A DNA stretch of 64,000 nucleotides from Equus caballus (Eukaryota > Chordata > Mammalia > Perissodactyla > Equidae). The stretch is taken from the NCBI RefSeq assembly GCF_041296265.1, contig NC_091699.1, positions 51,744,101 through 51,808,100 of the forward strand, written 5' to 3'. The notes below the pieces were generated by a model. The model ran no database searches and had not been told where the DNA came from. It saw nothing but the letters and a program-made list of their open reading frames with translations. The position numbers were made by a program, and so were the translations under genes. Shown here piece by piece: positions 1-10,689 of the stretch (positions within the stretch are counted from its first letter, which is position 1; each line of letters starts with the position of its first letter).

Positions 1-266
1 TGGTAGGGGAATGACCTCCAACAGATTCAGGAAGTTAACCTGACCTTCTTCTTGTCAGAACTTTGACCTCAGAAACCCCAAATGCAACAGTGGTTTCTTG
101 GCCTCTGGTTCTGCTCAAGGCCCCTTGTCTAAAATGTTGAATTTTCTAGAGCTTGATTGTGCTATGTTAACTGCAGAGTACAAAACCAAATACAAAAACA
201 AATATCAAAAAATTAAATTTAAATTTAATTAAATTTCTGTTTTCTCCTCGTTGAGTTGGGATAGAG
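1..266. other. Unique sequence, nothing recognised
   Basis: No convincing coding frame or repeat was recognised. It contains an A/T-rich stretch near 190-235. In other mammals the lactoferrin gene LTF lies beyond CCRL2 on this side, but nothing here resembles an LTF exon. Confidence 0.4.
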
Positions 267-284
267 CCTGAGGGTATCATTTCC

Positions 285-478
285 CTTTGTTTTTTTGGTG
301 AGGAAGATCAGCACTGAGCTAACATCTGTCCCAATCTTGCTCTGTTTTGTATGTGGGATGCCACCACAGCATGGCTTGATGAGTGGTGTGTAGGTCTGCA
401 CCTGGGATCTGGGCCCATGAACCCTGGGCCACTGAAGCAGAGGGTGTGAACCTAACCACTGTGCTACCAGGCCAGCCC
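285..478 (-). repeat. ERE-type tRNA-derived SINE
   Basis: Read on the minus strand it has a tRNA-like head (a GGGGCTGGCC start at the right end), a body with the ERE GAGCTAACATCTG motif in reverse, and a T-run at the left end that is the poly(A) tail. An 18-bp target-site duplication flanks it at 267-284 and 479-496 (CCTGAGGGTATCATTTCC, one mismatch), which fixes both ends. ERE SINEs are known from perissodactyls. Confidence 0.9.
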
Positions 479-496
479 CCTGAGGGTGTCATTTCC

Positions 497-1780
497 TGGT
501 CATACCCTGCTATTTCAAATTATTAAACTTAGATTATGTTTGCTCCTCTACCCTCTAATACCAGAGAAAGGTTGACAATGAAGACAAAGCAGGATAACGT
601 GACCTGCAGCTGAGAATGCTCTTGTCCCAGACCTTGCTCCAAGGGACATGAACAAGAAGAAGCAAACACACTCTGCAGACCTGTGCCCGAGAGATGCAGG
701 CAGGTGAGCCTTTCCCAGCCTGCCCTTCTCCCCACCTTTGGCCCCAGGAATGGCGGTTTAGCATTGCTTTACAGAGCTGTAAGAAGAAAACCAAAATTGG
801 AGTAGTGGGCACCATCTCTTTTCTGAGCCCCACCCTGTGAGAGGAGGCCACTCCTTCCTCATCTTCCCTGAAGTGGAATTAACTTTCTACATATGTGCAG
901 AGTCTTCAAACAAACCACATCACTGGAAATCCCAAAGACAGCATCTCAGGAAGATACCCATACATGTGTGCCCACACACAGGACAAGGGACAGCATGATG
1001 GCACAGGAAGCATAGCCATTAGAAGAGGCAATTGCAGAGCATTTCACGATGCCTGGTGAGAGGGTCAGAGGACAGTCCTGCCTGCCCACACAGGGCTTCT
1101 GTGCGAAGTCTGAGGGGGCTGCCCCTTTCCTGGGGTAAGAGCGCGGCCTGGTGAGCAGTGGAGCTGGATTTCAGCCTCCATGGGCACCCTCATTCGGGTG
1201 CCTCAGATAGGGTTCTACCCACACAACCACTCAGGCTGCCACAAGAACAGAAGACTGGCCAGGTACAACATCAGCCCCGTCCCCTCCTCTCCCGTCCCCT
1301 GGTGCCTTCAGTGATATTTCACAATTTATCTCGCATTGATGAAACTTCCCCATACAGAGAACCACGCAGTAGCTTCCAAGATTGGGCTCCCTGCGGGGGA
1401 ATCATTCGCACTTGATCTCACTTACCCCCCAGTGAGGCCACTGCTGATTCCTGTAACACCAGTCCCCTCTCCCTGACGCAGTAACAACTTCATCTCCCCG
1501 ACTCCAGGCCACATCGTTAGGCCGGGTTTGGGGACATCCCTTGATCATTTTCATCTCCGTCTACTGGGGACTGTAAATGGCATGGGTGTAGCAATTCTGA
1601 AACCTTTTTATGTGTGTGTAAGATTGAGGAAATGAATAAATATGACGGGGACCTGGAGTTACTGTGAAAGAAAGAAGGAAGATAGAAATGTGGAATGGGG
1701 AAGGACAGACCGAACCAGTGGGTTAGAACGGAACGGGAGGTATCAGCGTCAGCTCAGAACGAAGTGCCTTTATTTTGGTA
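497..1780. other. Intergenic, nothing recognised
   Basis: Short open frames on both strands here show no family motif, and no repeat was recognised with confidence. The right part (about 1,640-1,780) may include the decayed terminal region of the neighbouring hAT transposon, but I could not place its terminal inverted repeat. Confidence 0.4.
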
Positions 1781-2914
1781 ATACAGCTCTCCTAATGAGA
1801 AAATGGAATTCTTTTGGGGGTAGTAACGTTTTGCTTAATTGGGGTTCAAAGTTAGTATTGCCTATTATTAAAATGGATTTTAAATGCTCATCTTTTAATG
1901 ATGATCGGTAAGTGAAATTCTACATATTTCATCTTTGAAAATGTCTTTTTGCATAGTGCTGTCAAATACTGATATTAATCTGCAAGCATATGCTTTTAAT
2001 TGTGCATATTTATCACTTGGAATACATTTACAGAACGCTACTAGATTCTTCTCTTGATGTTTATCCTCTGGCACAGCATGCCATTAGATTGCAGACCACT
2101 TCCAACTGAAGATTAGATAGGAGCTCTTCAACTGTGCAGTTAAATCAGTTTTGAAATATGGAAATCTCTTTTGTCCTGCATTGAGGTCTGAAAAACACTC
2201 CTGGAACTGTAGTTTGAGCTCAGAAAATATATCTGATCCAAATTTGTATGAGAATGGAGATCTCATTTCCTATCTTAACTTTGATAGCACAGGAAGTGTA
2301 TGTGTGGCTTGACATTTCTTGTGATTTGAACATTAGTTGTCAAGTGACTTCATGGCAGTATGTTTCATATGTAAGTGCTATTTTGCCTTGTAATTCTAGG
2401 TTGAATTGATTAAGAAATATAATCAATTCTGCAGAGAAATCTAATTTTCAAAGCCATTCCGTGTTCTGTAGACAAGGACAGTCCTTCTTGTTCAGAAAAA
2501 TGTCAATCTCGGCCCTGACCTCAAAATATCACCATAAAACTTTATTGCTGCTAAGCCATCAAACCGCTGTGGGTAGGGTGAATCAGGATATCACATTTTT
2601 ATTTCTGAAAAAAGTCCGTACAACTGATGATGGTTAAGACCATGAAAGCAAGTGAAGTTCCTTGTTGATGCTATTCGTTTGATGCACATCATATGTTCAA
2701 ATATTTTCTACAAAGTACCACTAAAGAATAGCCACAGACTTTAAACACCTGCCAGTTTTACAAACTTTGTAAATTTGCCCAGCTAAGGCTTTTTCTGCTC
2801 AACACATATTTTAACCACCATCAATTGTAATACATTTTAACAGATTCCACTGCATTAGTGTTTTCTCAATTTCTTTGAAGATATTCTTGGTTGTAGTTAT
2901 TCCATCCCAACTAT

Positions 2915-3678
2915 TCTGGGGGACTGGAATTTGCCACCCCAAGATGTGTCTCTTTGGCATGAGGATTACTTTGGGCTGGTTACTTTTAAAAACTGCAGAC
3001 ATGATGGGGCCAGTCCCATGGCCAAGTGGTTAAGTTTGCGTGCTCCGCTTCGGTGGCCCAGAGTTTCGCTGGTTCGGATCCCGGGTGTGGACATGGCACC
3101 ACTCATCAGGCCATGTTGAGGCAGTGTCCCACATGCCACAACTGGAAGGACCCACAACTAAAAGTATACAACTGTTTACTGGGGGGATTTGGGGAGAAAA
3201 AGAAAAAAAAAAACAAACCTGCAGACATGAGAGAGACTCTGAAAAGTAGAATTTACTTACCCTTTGTTAAGAGACATTTACATTTGTAAGGGAAATGTCC
3301 ATCTGTAAAGGTGTCTCCCTCTCTGTACCAGGAAGAAGGGGGGATGACCTTATCTCTAGAAACTCTTAATCAATGTGGAAGGCAAGGACTTAAATCTGCG
3401 TTATAACCTTACTCTCGTTTATGGTGCTTTTCTGGTAATCTTCTATAACTGACTTCCCCCACCCCCAACATCCTCCTTTGTCTTTAGCTGAGGATGGTAT
3501 TTAAGGTGAGAACTTCCACCATTTTGGGGAATTACTCAGTTTTTCTGGGTCTCTCCTGTGTATACGTGTCACAAAGCTTTGTTTAAATTTTTCCTGTTAT
3601 TCTGTCTCATATGAATTTAATTCGTTGTCTGGCCAGAAGGACCCAAAGCAGGTAGAAGAAATGTCTTCCTCACCTACA
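2915..3678 (+). mobile_element. Solo LTR, class I ERV, family A
   Basis: A fossil long terminal repeat of the family that also bounds the element at 55-64 kb. It lies inside the hAT transposase sequence and is flanked by an exact 4-bp duplication, CTAT at 2,911-2,914 and 3,679-3,682, which fits class I (gamma-like) ERVs. A TATTTAAG promoter-like motif lies near 3,500. No internal viral sequence adjoins it. An ERE SINE is inserted at 3,005-3,218. Confidence 0.85.
3005..3218 (+). repeat. ERE SINE inserted in the LTR
   Basis: The tRNA-like head starts at GGGGCCAGTCCCATGGCC and includes a B-box-like GGTTCGGATCCC. The body is the variant with an AACTGGAAGGACCCACAAC segment, and the tail is an A-rich run ending at 3,218. 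It is flanked by a 12-bp target-site duplication, CTGCAGACATGA, at 2,993-3,004 and 3,219-3,230. Confidence 0.92.
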
Positions 3679-4377
3679 CTATTCATGGAGGCTAATTCTT
3701 CACTCACTGCAAACTCACCCTCGACTCCTCAAATAAACAATTGACAACCACTGTAACATCTGTTGACTCACCAAAAGCCACGGAAAACCATTCAAAATCA
3801 TTTGCTTGGTTTTTAATTGACTGTTGATGTAGTTGCCAATGTCCTCAACTCTTTGAGCAAGTGTTGTCAATGAAGGCTAACAGTCTTAAATGAGTTTATT
3901 TTCTCTAGACATTTCTTTACTGCTGTAATCAAATGTGGTTTAACTAACTCAACATAGTTAAGTGGCTTTCCTCGCTTGGCTAGCAAATGAGCCATTCAGA
4001 AACCTACTTTGCACACAGCCTTATTTTCGATTTTTATTTTGAAGAAATTCTGTCATGATGAGATATTTCACTTTAAAATTTCTAATTTTCTTGACCACTT
4101 TTTTACCAGGAGTTAGAAATAGTGTGATGAATGCTTAGTCTGGAAATGTCAACGCGTATTGTATTCTTTTAGCACAACTATAGTTTCATTGCATAACAAA
4201 TACAAGGCTGTGCTATCTCATTTGATAACAAAATAATCCACTCTCCATAGTGTCTTAACAGTGTGACATTCAAAGTTCACTTTTCTATTCTTTTCTTGTT
4301 TTGACGTGATGGATATGCGCTGGTAGTAAAAATAAAATAAAGTGTTGTGGTATGGTATGAAGCATCTAAAGGGAAAC

Positions 4378-5169
4378 TGTTTCTCTACTCACGATACTTA
4401 TGACACCAAATATGTGGGTTTTCTACATCAAGCAATTCTGTAATTCTGTGTGGGAACCAGCTGGGTGTCCTGCAAGTCAATTCAATTCCGACACTAACCA
4501 CCTGGAGTTAACACAGACCCCCACAGGCTAAGGGCTCAGTCCCACAAGACTGCCCTCCTCCTTCAGATGCCAACTGCAAGTAGTGGGCTCCCAGGTTACC
4601 TACACTTCTGTCTAACTTGGCAACAAATTAGGGATTTCCACGACCCTATCCTCAGATTTGATAATTTGCTATAATGACTCACAGAACCCAGGGAAACACT
4701 TTACTCACTGTTACTGATTTGTTATAAAGGATACAAATGAACAACCAGATGAAGAGTTACATAGGGTGAGGTTTGGAAGGGTCCTGAGTGCAGGAGCTTC
4801 CGTCCCGGTGGAGGTGGGGTGGGCCACTCTCCCAGCTCTTGGACGCATTCACTAACCAAGAAGCTCTGTGAATCCTGTAGTTTAGGGTTTTTATGGAAGT
4901 TCCATTACATAGGCACCATTGATTAAATCCGTGGAGGTCAAGAGTAGGGCTGAAAGTTCCAGCCCTCTAATCACGTGGTAGGTTGCTCTGGCGGCCGTCT
5001 CTCGTCCTGAGGCTGTCTAGAGAGCCAGCCAGCCCCCTTGCTAGCGTAAACTCAGGTATGGTTGAAAGGGACTTATTATGCATAACAGACACTCCTCTCA
5101 CCTCTGTCACTCAGGGATGAAGACCATGTGTGTGTTTATATAATATGTCTTTTATATCACAACATCACA
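4378..5169 (-). mobile_element. Solo LTR of another LTR retroelement family
   Basis: About 790 bp that reads leftward as TGTGATGTTGTGATAT at its start and ends in a TTTGGTGTCA-bearing stretch. I recognise the overall sequence as a mammalian LTR that includes a CTCACAGAACCCAGG segment (seen here on the plus strand near 4,680), but I cannot assign the subfamily. It splits the 5' part of the hAT-Charlie element: Charlie-like sequence resumes on both sides. No internal viral region adjoins it. Confidence 0.6.
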
Positions 5170-5445
5170 GTGCATGCTTGAAATGCCACTAAATTGTAAC
5201 TGCCCCATTGGGACAACCACAGGTAATCCATATGCAAATGAACATGGCTGTGTTCCATTAAAACTTTATGGACACTGAAATTTGAATTTCATATAATTTT
5301 CATGTGTCATAAAATATAATTCTTCTTTTGATTTTTTCCCAACTATTTAAAAATGTAAAAGTCATTCTTTGCTCACAGGCCATACAAAAACAGGTGGTAG
5401 GCTGGATTTGGCCCAAGGGCTGTAGTTTGATGACCCCTTTTCCAG

Positions 5446-5935
5446 TCCTTAGCTATCTGTCCTGTGGTCAGAAAACCTATCTCCTTCCATCTCCTCTTTG
5501 AGGGTGGGCTCTGCCTTCGCCCAACGCGCAGGACCGGTTCCTGGAGGTGTTCTAAGGAGCACGGCGATGACGACCGCCCGTCGCTCCCACTGCCCTGGGG
5601 GTTGAGGGCCTGGAGCTGCTCCACTGCAGCCACCCCTCTGCTGCAGGGGCCTCGGCGCTGGGTCCTGGGTGCTGCGGGGCATCAGTGCAGGGTGGACTCC
5701 GAGCTGCTGCCTGTGGAAGACTGGAAGGGACGCCTGCAGTCCTCTCCCCAGGCGGCGTGGGGTTACTTTCAAGGGAAAAGCCCCTACTCTGTGGTGCTGC
5801 GAGCTCCCCGTCACGTCACATCTGGAGGAACATCATTTGCTCTTAGGTCGCTGGGAAGTTGACTGACAGCCTGCACACTTTTTTCCCAGGGAGGCAGCTT
5901 TTACCCATAAAGGGTATTCAGACTTATTTAGCTGG
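5446..5935. other. GC-rich unassigned segment
   Basis: About 5,500-5,830 is GC-rich with several CpGs and stays open on both strands for 120-130 codons, a pattern expected from GC-rich non-coding DNA. None of the frames resembles a known protein. A TGACGTGA (CRE-like) motif is present in reverse near 5,815. Nothing further can be said. Confidence 0.35.
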
Positions 5936-5939
5936 CCCC

Positions 5940-6150
5940 TGTTTTCAGAAATAATTACAGGCCAGTCCTGAGTGGGAAAAGGAAGTGGCCTGTGCGGCAG
6001 GACGTTGAGAATCCAGTCCCAGCTCTGCTGCTGTGAGGCTGTGTGGCTTTGAGTAAGTCCCTTACTGTCTCTGGGCTTGGCTTTATTTGTGGGTGAAATG
6101 AGGGGCTTGGGCTTGTTCTCTCTACAGCTCTCCTACAGAGTGTGTCTGAC
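5940..6150 (+). repeat. MIR SINE fragment
   Basis: The segment GGCTGTGTGGCTTTGAGTAAGT and the following CTGTCTCTGGGCTTGGC match the conserved core of MIR in forward orientation. It is old and diverged. Confidence 0.6.
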
Positions 6151-6336
6151 GCCAATCATGAGGGACCAGAGAGGAGTAGACTTTTAACATTTATACTTGC
6201 GGTCGAGCTTTTATCTTTGTTTTTATCCAGACAACATCAAAGCCAGTCTTCCCTTTCAACTTTGTCTGACGAACATTTCCGTTTATGTGGTGTGGGTTGA
6301 AGAGGCTCAATAACATTCACGTGCGCTCCATCCAGA

Positions 6337-6605
6337 TTTGACATTTGTTAACATTTGAGATATTTTCCTCCTCCCTTCCTTTATATATACACATGGTGTG
6401 TGTGTGACATTAACTGTTGGAATGTAAGTTGCAGCCACTGCGACATTTCACTCCTAAATTCTTTGGCATGTATCCTCTAAGAATAAGGACATTCTCTCAC
6501 ATAGTCATAATTTCATTATCACACTTGAAAATGGTAACTACATCATCTGACACCTTGTTCATATTTACATTTTCCCAATTGTCCCTAGAATGTTTGTACG
6601 GCCTT
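6337..6605. repeat. Old LINE-1 fragment
   Basis: The stretch with GTAAGTTGCAGCCACTGCGA, CACTCCTAAATTCTTTGGC and TTTCCCAATTGTCCCTAGAA resembles a common mammalian L1-derived repeat. Orientation and subfamily are not assigned. Confidence 0.45.
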
Positions 6606-7765
6606 TTTTGAGGAAGTGCTCCCATTACTCATTGGCCGTCAGCCCTGCCCTCTTGACTTCCCTCACAGGCAAGTGTCGCCTCTGTCTGGGAGGCACCAGC
6701 CCCTGCCTTGGCTGCAGTGTCTCTCTGGGCCCCCTCCTGATCCATCACCACACCTCATCTCCTATGGCTCATTCAGAGATGAACTAGACAGACTGCGCTG
6801 GAGTCCCTCAGAGGTGAGGGTGGAGACACGACGAGTGTACGGACGAATTGTCATCAGATAGAACTGACACAAGCTTGGGGACATAGGTGGTGTGCTTTGC
6901 AGAGGACAGAGGGCCTGTTTGCATGGGGTAGCTGGGGAAGGCCCTGAGCCATGGTGAGCGCTGTGTGCGGCCCCAGGAAGTGTGGGTGGGTACACTGCAA
7001 AGACAGCCGCCAGAAAGGGCGTGTGGGCAGGGGCCCCAGTGGTGAGGGCTGGCCGCAGATTCACAGAGCAAACCTGCTGAGCTGACCACATGGTTGAGGG
7101 CAGAGGGGAACAGGTTCTGTCATAGGTGGCGATCTAATCCTCCCCACCAGTCCCTCCAACAAGGAGGGCAGCCACAGGAGGCCCATGTGGGGACGAGGCG
7201 GGTGTGAGAACTGCAATTCAAGCACCGTTGGGTGCAGGCAGAATCTGCGAGGGAGCGAGGAAAAGGGCTGTGTAGACAGCATCCTGTGGGCCAGTCACCA
7301 TGTGGCTCAACCAGACCTCATCACAGCCAGCAACCCTGCGAGGGGAAGCGCCACTTCCCCCGTTGTCTGAGGCTCAGGGAGGCCAGATGGCTCAGCTCAG
7401 TTCGTTCTCACAGGAGCAGACAGACACCCCCTTCCTCCCTCTCCCAGCTCAGGCACGGTGGGGGTCTCCAAGAAGTGACTCTCCCCTCGCCCAAAGCTAA
7501 AGGCCACATCACAGGGAAAAATCAAGGAGTTTAGAGTCTGAAATTTGGATCAAAGATTTTCTTGTGTTAGATGCGCCAGAGACAGTTCTTGGCAGAAGAA
7601 CCGTGCCTCTCAGTGTCTATAAGTGGGCGGCTGAGGGGAGCAGCGATGGCAAGACCATCTTCCCCCAATCCTTCGGATCGTCGTGAACAATCCATTGTGA
7701 TAATACACGGGACTGACTCTATGGATGAAGCCCTATTATGGGGTGGAGGCAAGGAGCAGGTAGGG
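6606..7765. other. Intergenic, nothing recognised
   Basis: Several short open frames overlap on both strands, with no motif or family resemblance and no recognisable repeat. The composition is moderately GC-rich. No splice pattern or promoter was identified. Confidence 0.4.
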
Positions 7766-7769
7766 GAAG

Positions 7770-7960
7770 AGCGCTGGATTTGACGTCAGAAAATGACAAG
7801 ACCAGGTTCTGACACTTGAAGGCTGTGTGATTTAAGCCTCAGCTTTCAAACTTACAAAATGAGGCTGAAGATATCCAATTTTCTTTGAAGGACTGTTGTG
7901 CAGTGCAGATAAGATGTTGGTGAGAGCACTTTGCAAAGGATACTGGAATTCAGGCTCGAT
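7770..7960 (+). repeat. MIR SINE fragment
   Basis: The segment with GGCTGTGTGATTTAAGCCTCAG, followed by an AAAATGAGGCTGAAGAT-like stretch and a GATAAGATG region, follows MIR order in forward orientation, strongly diverged. Confidence 0.5.
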
Positions 7961-8059
7961 GTGGGAGCCCTAGGCCAGGAAAGGGTGCACAGTTCTTAGG
8001 AGGAGGGAGAGCGCGAGCTAATGCGGCCACAGCACACTGAAAAGGACAAAAGACAAAAT

Positions 8060-8470
8060 TATTTGTTGCTTAACTGAAATTCAACTTTAACTGGGCATCC
8101 TGTATTTCAAATTTTATTGCTTTTCCATTTACTATATCAACTGTGTTTCCTGCTTCCAAATTTGTTCTATTTGTACCCACAAATAGATAGAATTCAGATG
8201 AATCACATTGCTCCTGAGATCTCAATCTTTCTCTCAGATGTCCCACATCAGAATTACTTTGACCTGATAGGAAATTTTTTTTTGCCTTAGAAAATAGTTT
8301 ACAAGCAAAACAGAAAGACACACTCTGTTTTTCTTGAATGGACTAGCATCTTCTCTTTTGCTTTTCATTCGTTGTTCATTTTCTAAGGCAATAGTTTGCA
8401 GAAACGTGGAGAAGGATGTGTTATTTTTACCTTTAGGATAACTGTCTTCTTGTTCTGACATGGGAGGCAG
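8060..8470 (-). mobile_element. hAT transposase N-terminal relic (TTF-type finger)
   Basis: Leftward frames give FCFACKLFSKAKKNFLS, then GHLRERLRSQEQCDSSEF and NTVDIVNGKAIKFEI. The order Cys-x2-Cys-Lys-Leu-Phe, a short linker, then a Leu-x-x-Arg-Leu-Arg-Ser-x-Glu helix is that of the TTF-type zinc finger at the start of hAT transposases of the ZMYM-like group. Two overlapping frames are needed to cover it, so it is frameshifted. It differs in type from the BED-finger element at 1.8-5.4 kb and is probably a separate insertion. No terminal repeats were located. Confidence 0.5.
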
Positions 8471-8930
8471 CCCTTAATGGATTCTTAATGTTCCAAATGT
8501 ACTACTTCCCGTGTGCAGGCTCTTGGAGCTGGATCATCCGTCACAAACTTTGGATTTCTGACAACCATTCCACTCTCAGTCACTGTAAGAAGCTGTAGAT
8601 CTTTATTCTCTATTCATGTCATGTTTTTATTCTGAAAAGTCTCACAGGATTGTTCTTTGAGTTCATCGCTGTGTCTGTAAACATGAGAAAATGAACTCAT
8701 TTTCTCTGAGGTTCCCATCTCACACGTGGTAGGAGAAGTGGATGGAGGGTCCAGAACCCCGTGTATAAATGTGTGAGGAGAATTTCTCTGTCCCTTCTCT
8801 TTTTCTTCTTCTTGAACTTCTTAACCCTCTTTTCATATCTGCTGGGGTACTTTCTTCCGAGGTCTCACTCTTGCCTTGTCATAATGTTTTTATTTGCTAT
8901 TTAGTCATTCTGGATGACCCTGTCTTAGTC
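8471..8930. other. Intergenic, nothing recognised
   Basis: No coding frame, repeat or RNA gene recognised between the hAT relic and the MLT1 LTR. Confidence 0.4.
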
Positions 8931-9266
8931 AGCTCAGGTTGCCATAATGAAATACCACAGATGGGTGGCTTAAACGGCAGAGGCTTACTCCTCACAGTTC
9001 TGGAGGCTGGAAGTTCAAGATCAGGGTGCCAGCATGGCTGTGTTCTGGTGTAGGCCGTCTTCTCGCTGTGCGCTCACGTAGTGGAGAGAGAAAAAGCAAG
9101 CTCTCTGGTGTCTCGCCTTATAAGGGCTCTAATTGCGTCATAAGGGCCACATCCTCATGCCTCATCTAAGCCTGATTGCCTCCAACAGGCCCTATCTCCA
9201 GACACCCTCATAGTAGGGTTAGGGCTTCAACATTTGAATTTGGGGGGGCACAGATCATCCATAGCA
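8931..9266 (-). mobile_element. MLT1-type LTR (ERVL-MaLR)
   Basis: A fossil LTR read leftward. The plus strand runs from TGTCTTAGTCAGCTCAGG through CACAGTTCTGGAGGCTGGAAG and a TTATAAGGGCTCTAAT motif to an AATTTGGGGGGGCACAGAT end, as in MLT1 LTRs in reverse. No internal region is present. Such LTRs date to early placental mammals. Confidence 0.85.
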
Positions 9267-9529
9267 AGCCCATTGAGGACACAGAAGAGCCAGTGCTTGC
9301 TATAGGCTGTGCTCCCCATGGGGTCTCTTGCATGTGCCACCTCCACCTCCTCCTTCCCTGGTGGTGGAGGTGAGAGGCTGTGGTCCACGGGCATCCTGCA
9401 CTTTTATCTGTCAACTCTACTCGGGATATGTAACAGAAACACGGGCGCTGGATCTTTCCAGGCAAATGCTTATTGTGTATTTCCAAGACAATCCATACTA
9501 ATATAATAGAGTGTCTGACACATACTAGA

Positions 9530-9815
9530 GGCTTTTTTTGTAGCCTTATGGAGGCATAATGGACATAAAATAAACCACGTATTTAAGGTATACAATTTGA
9601 TAAGTTTTGACGTACATATGTGCTGGTGAAACCATCACCACAATCAAGACAACAAATAGAGCCACATCCCCAAAAGTTTCCTCGTGCTTCTAGGTAATCC
9701 ATCTTCCTTCCCTCCCACCCACAACCACCACTTATTTTTTTCTGTTACTACGGATTAGTTTGCATTTTCTAGAATTTTATATGAATAGAACCATAAAGTG
9801 AATACTTTTTTAATG
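9530..9815 (-). repeat. L1 fragment, antisense
   Basis: The plus strand carries the familiar antisense L1 text: a GAGGCATAATGGACATAAAA-like start, AATTTGATAAGTTTTGACGT, ACCATCACCACAATCAAGAC and TAGTTTGCATTTTCTAGAAT. Only this short segment is present, 5'-truncated in L1 terms. Confidence 0.8.
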
Positions 9816-10330
9816 AAATAAAAAAAAAGAAAGAAATTGATGGTGACGTTTTAAATGGCAGTTTTTTTAGTTACAAATAGGATGTGGAACAACTGGAACA
9901 AAAGTGACAAGTATTCACGTTTGGAATAGTGGGATCCCTTATTCTAGGAAGAAACCCTGAGTGGCTTGTTTTGGTCATTTTACCTCTGCACTCACTCCAG
10001 ATGACCTTGAGGGCAGACTTGAAGCTCAGTCACACTCCCTAAAAGAGCAGATCCAGCCGCAAGGCCCCAGGAAGTGACTCTTGATGTCAGAGCAGAGGTT
10101 ACATCATGGGCTCAGCAAAATGGAAATCATTGGTGTAAGTTCTCCTGTTTATTTCCCCAAAACAAATAGCTGCCTCCTATATCCTCTCTCCCTCCCTCCA
10201 CCGTACCCCCTCATTCTCTACCTCCCCCAAGCCCCTCTACTTCCCGAACAATTCCTCTCTGATTCTAATTTCCATGCTATATTCAGCACAAAACAAAAAT
10301 CCTTAGTTAGCCCAATTCCTTCTCCCTAGA
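9816..10330. other. Intergenic, nothing recognised
   Basis: Contains a C/T-rich stretch at about 10,170-10,250. No gene or repeat recognised. Confidence 0.4.
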
Positions 10331-10512
10331 ACAGTGGTTCTCAGAGTTTGTGGTCCCCAGGTCAGCAGTATTGGCATCCCCAGGGAATTTGCTGGAAATG
10401 CCAATCCTCGTGTTTCACCCCAGAACTGTGAATCAGACACTCTGGGTTGGGGCCCAGCAACCTGTGTTTCGACATGGGGGTTGTGATGTGTGCTAACAGT
10501 TGAGATCCGCTA
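10331..10512. repeat. MER5A-like hAT non-autonomous transposon
   Basis: It begins ACAGTGGTTCTCAGAGTTTG and includes GGTCCCCAGGTCAGCAGT, an AATCAGACACTCTGGG motif and GGGGCCCAGCAACCTGTGTT, the order of MER5A. The end near 10,500 is a diverged copy of the inverted start. Confidence 0.8.
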
Positions 10513-10689
10513 TCACAGAGTATAGTTCAGAGCCATCTATTGTTACTCAAGTATGTTGCTTAAGAGTGTCATCTGCCACTCTAACAGGCTTTTCAAATAA
10601 TTTATCTAACATAAATGGGGATCTTCAGTTATGGGGTAGCATGTGGAGATATCTGATGTTTAGAAAATAAGATTTTTTTCCTTTTCATT

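Larger units (their letters stand above)
1790..5443 (-). mobile_element. hAT-Charlie DNA transposon with decayed BED/hAT transposase
   Basis: Read leftward, translated pieces follow the order of Charlie-type transposases (the family that also gave rise to GTF2IRD2 and ZBED-like host genes). A BED zinc-finger piece lies at about 4,255-4,115 (LYLLCNETIVVLKEYN, then an HFQTKH histidine pair). Next come AHLLAKRGKPLN (about 4,000-3,960), RVEDIGNYINSQLKN and DFEWFSVAFGESTDVT (about 3,865-3,755), GITTTKNIFKEIEKTL (about 2,910-2,850), AEKALAGQIYKVCK (about 2,800), SELKLQFQECFSDLN (about 2,230) and, near the end, AYACRLISVFDSTMQK and GNTNFEPQLSK (1,990-1,830). The frame is broken by several stops and shifts, so it cannot code for a transposase. 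The right end near 5,420-5,443 carries the Charlie-type terminal motif, in reverse GGGGTCATCAAACTACAGCC; the left terminal repeat was not found. Two LTRs interrupt it, at 2,915-3,678 and 4,378-5,169. Confidence 0.82.

Noticed and set aside
1-1500. 3' end of LTF
   Set aside because: LTF is expected on this side of CCRL2 in mammals, but no transferrin-like coding segment was seen.
3005-3090. tRNA gene in the ERE head
   Set aside because: The A- and B-box-like motifs belong to a SINE with flanking duplication and poly(A) tail; the head is diverged and does not form a complete tRNA.
5464-5862. 132-residue open frame as a gene
   Set aside because: No family resemblance, GC-rich composition that suppresses stops on both strands, and an overlapping frame of similar length on the other strand.
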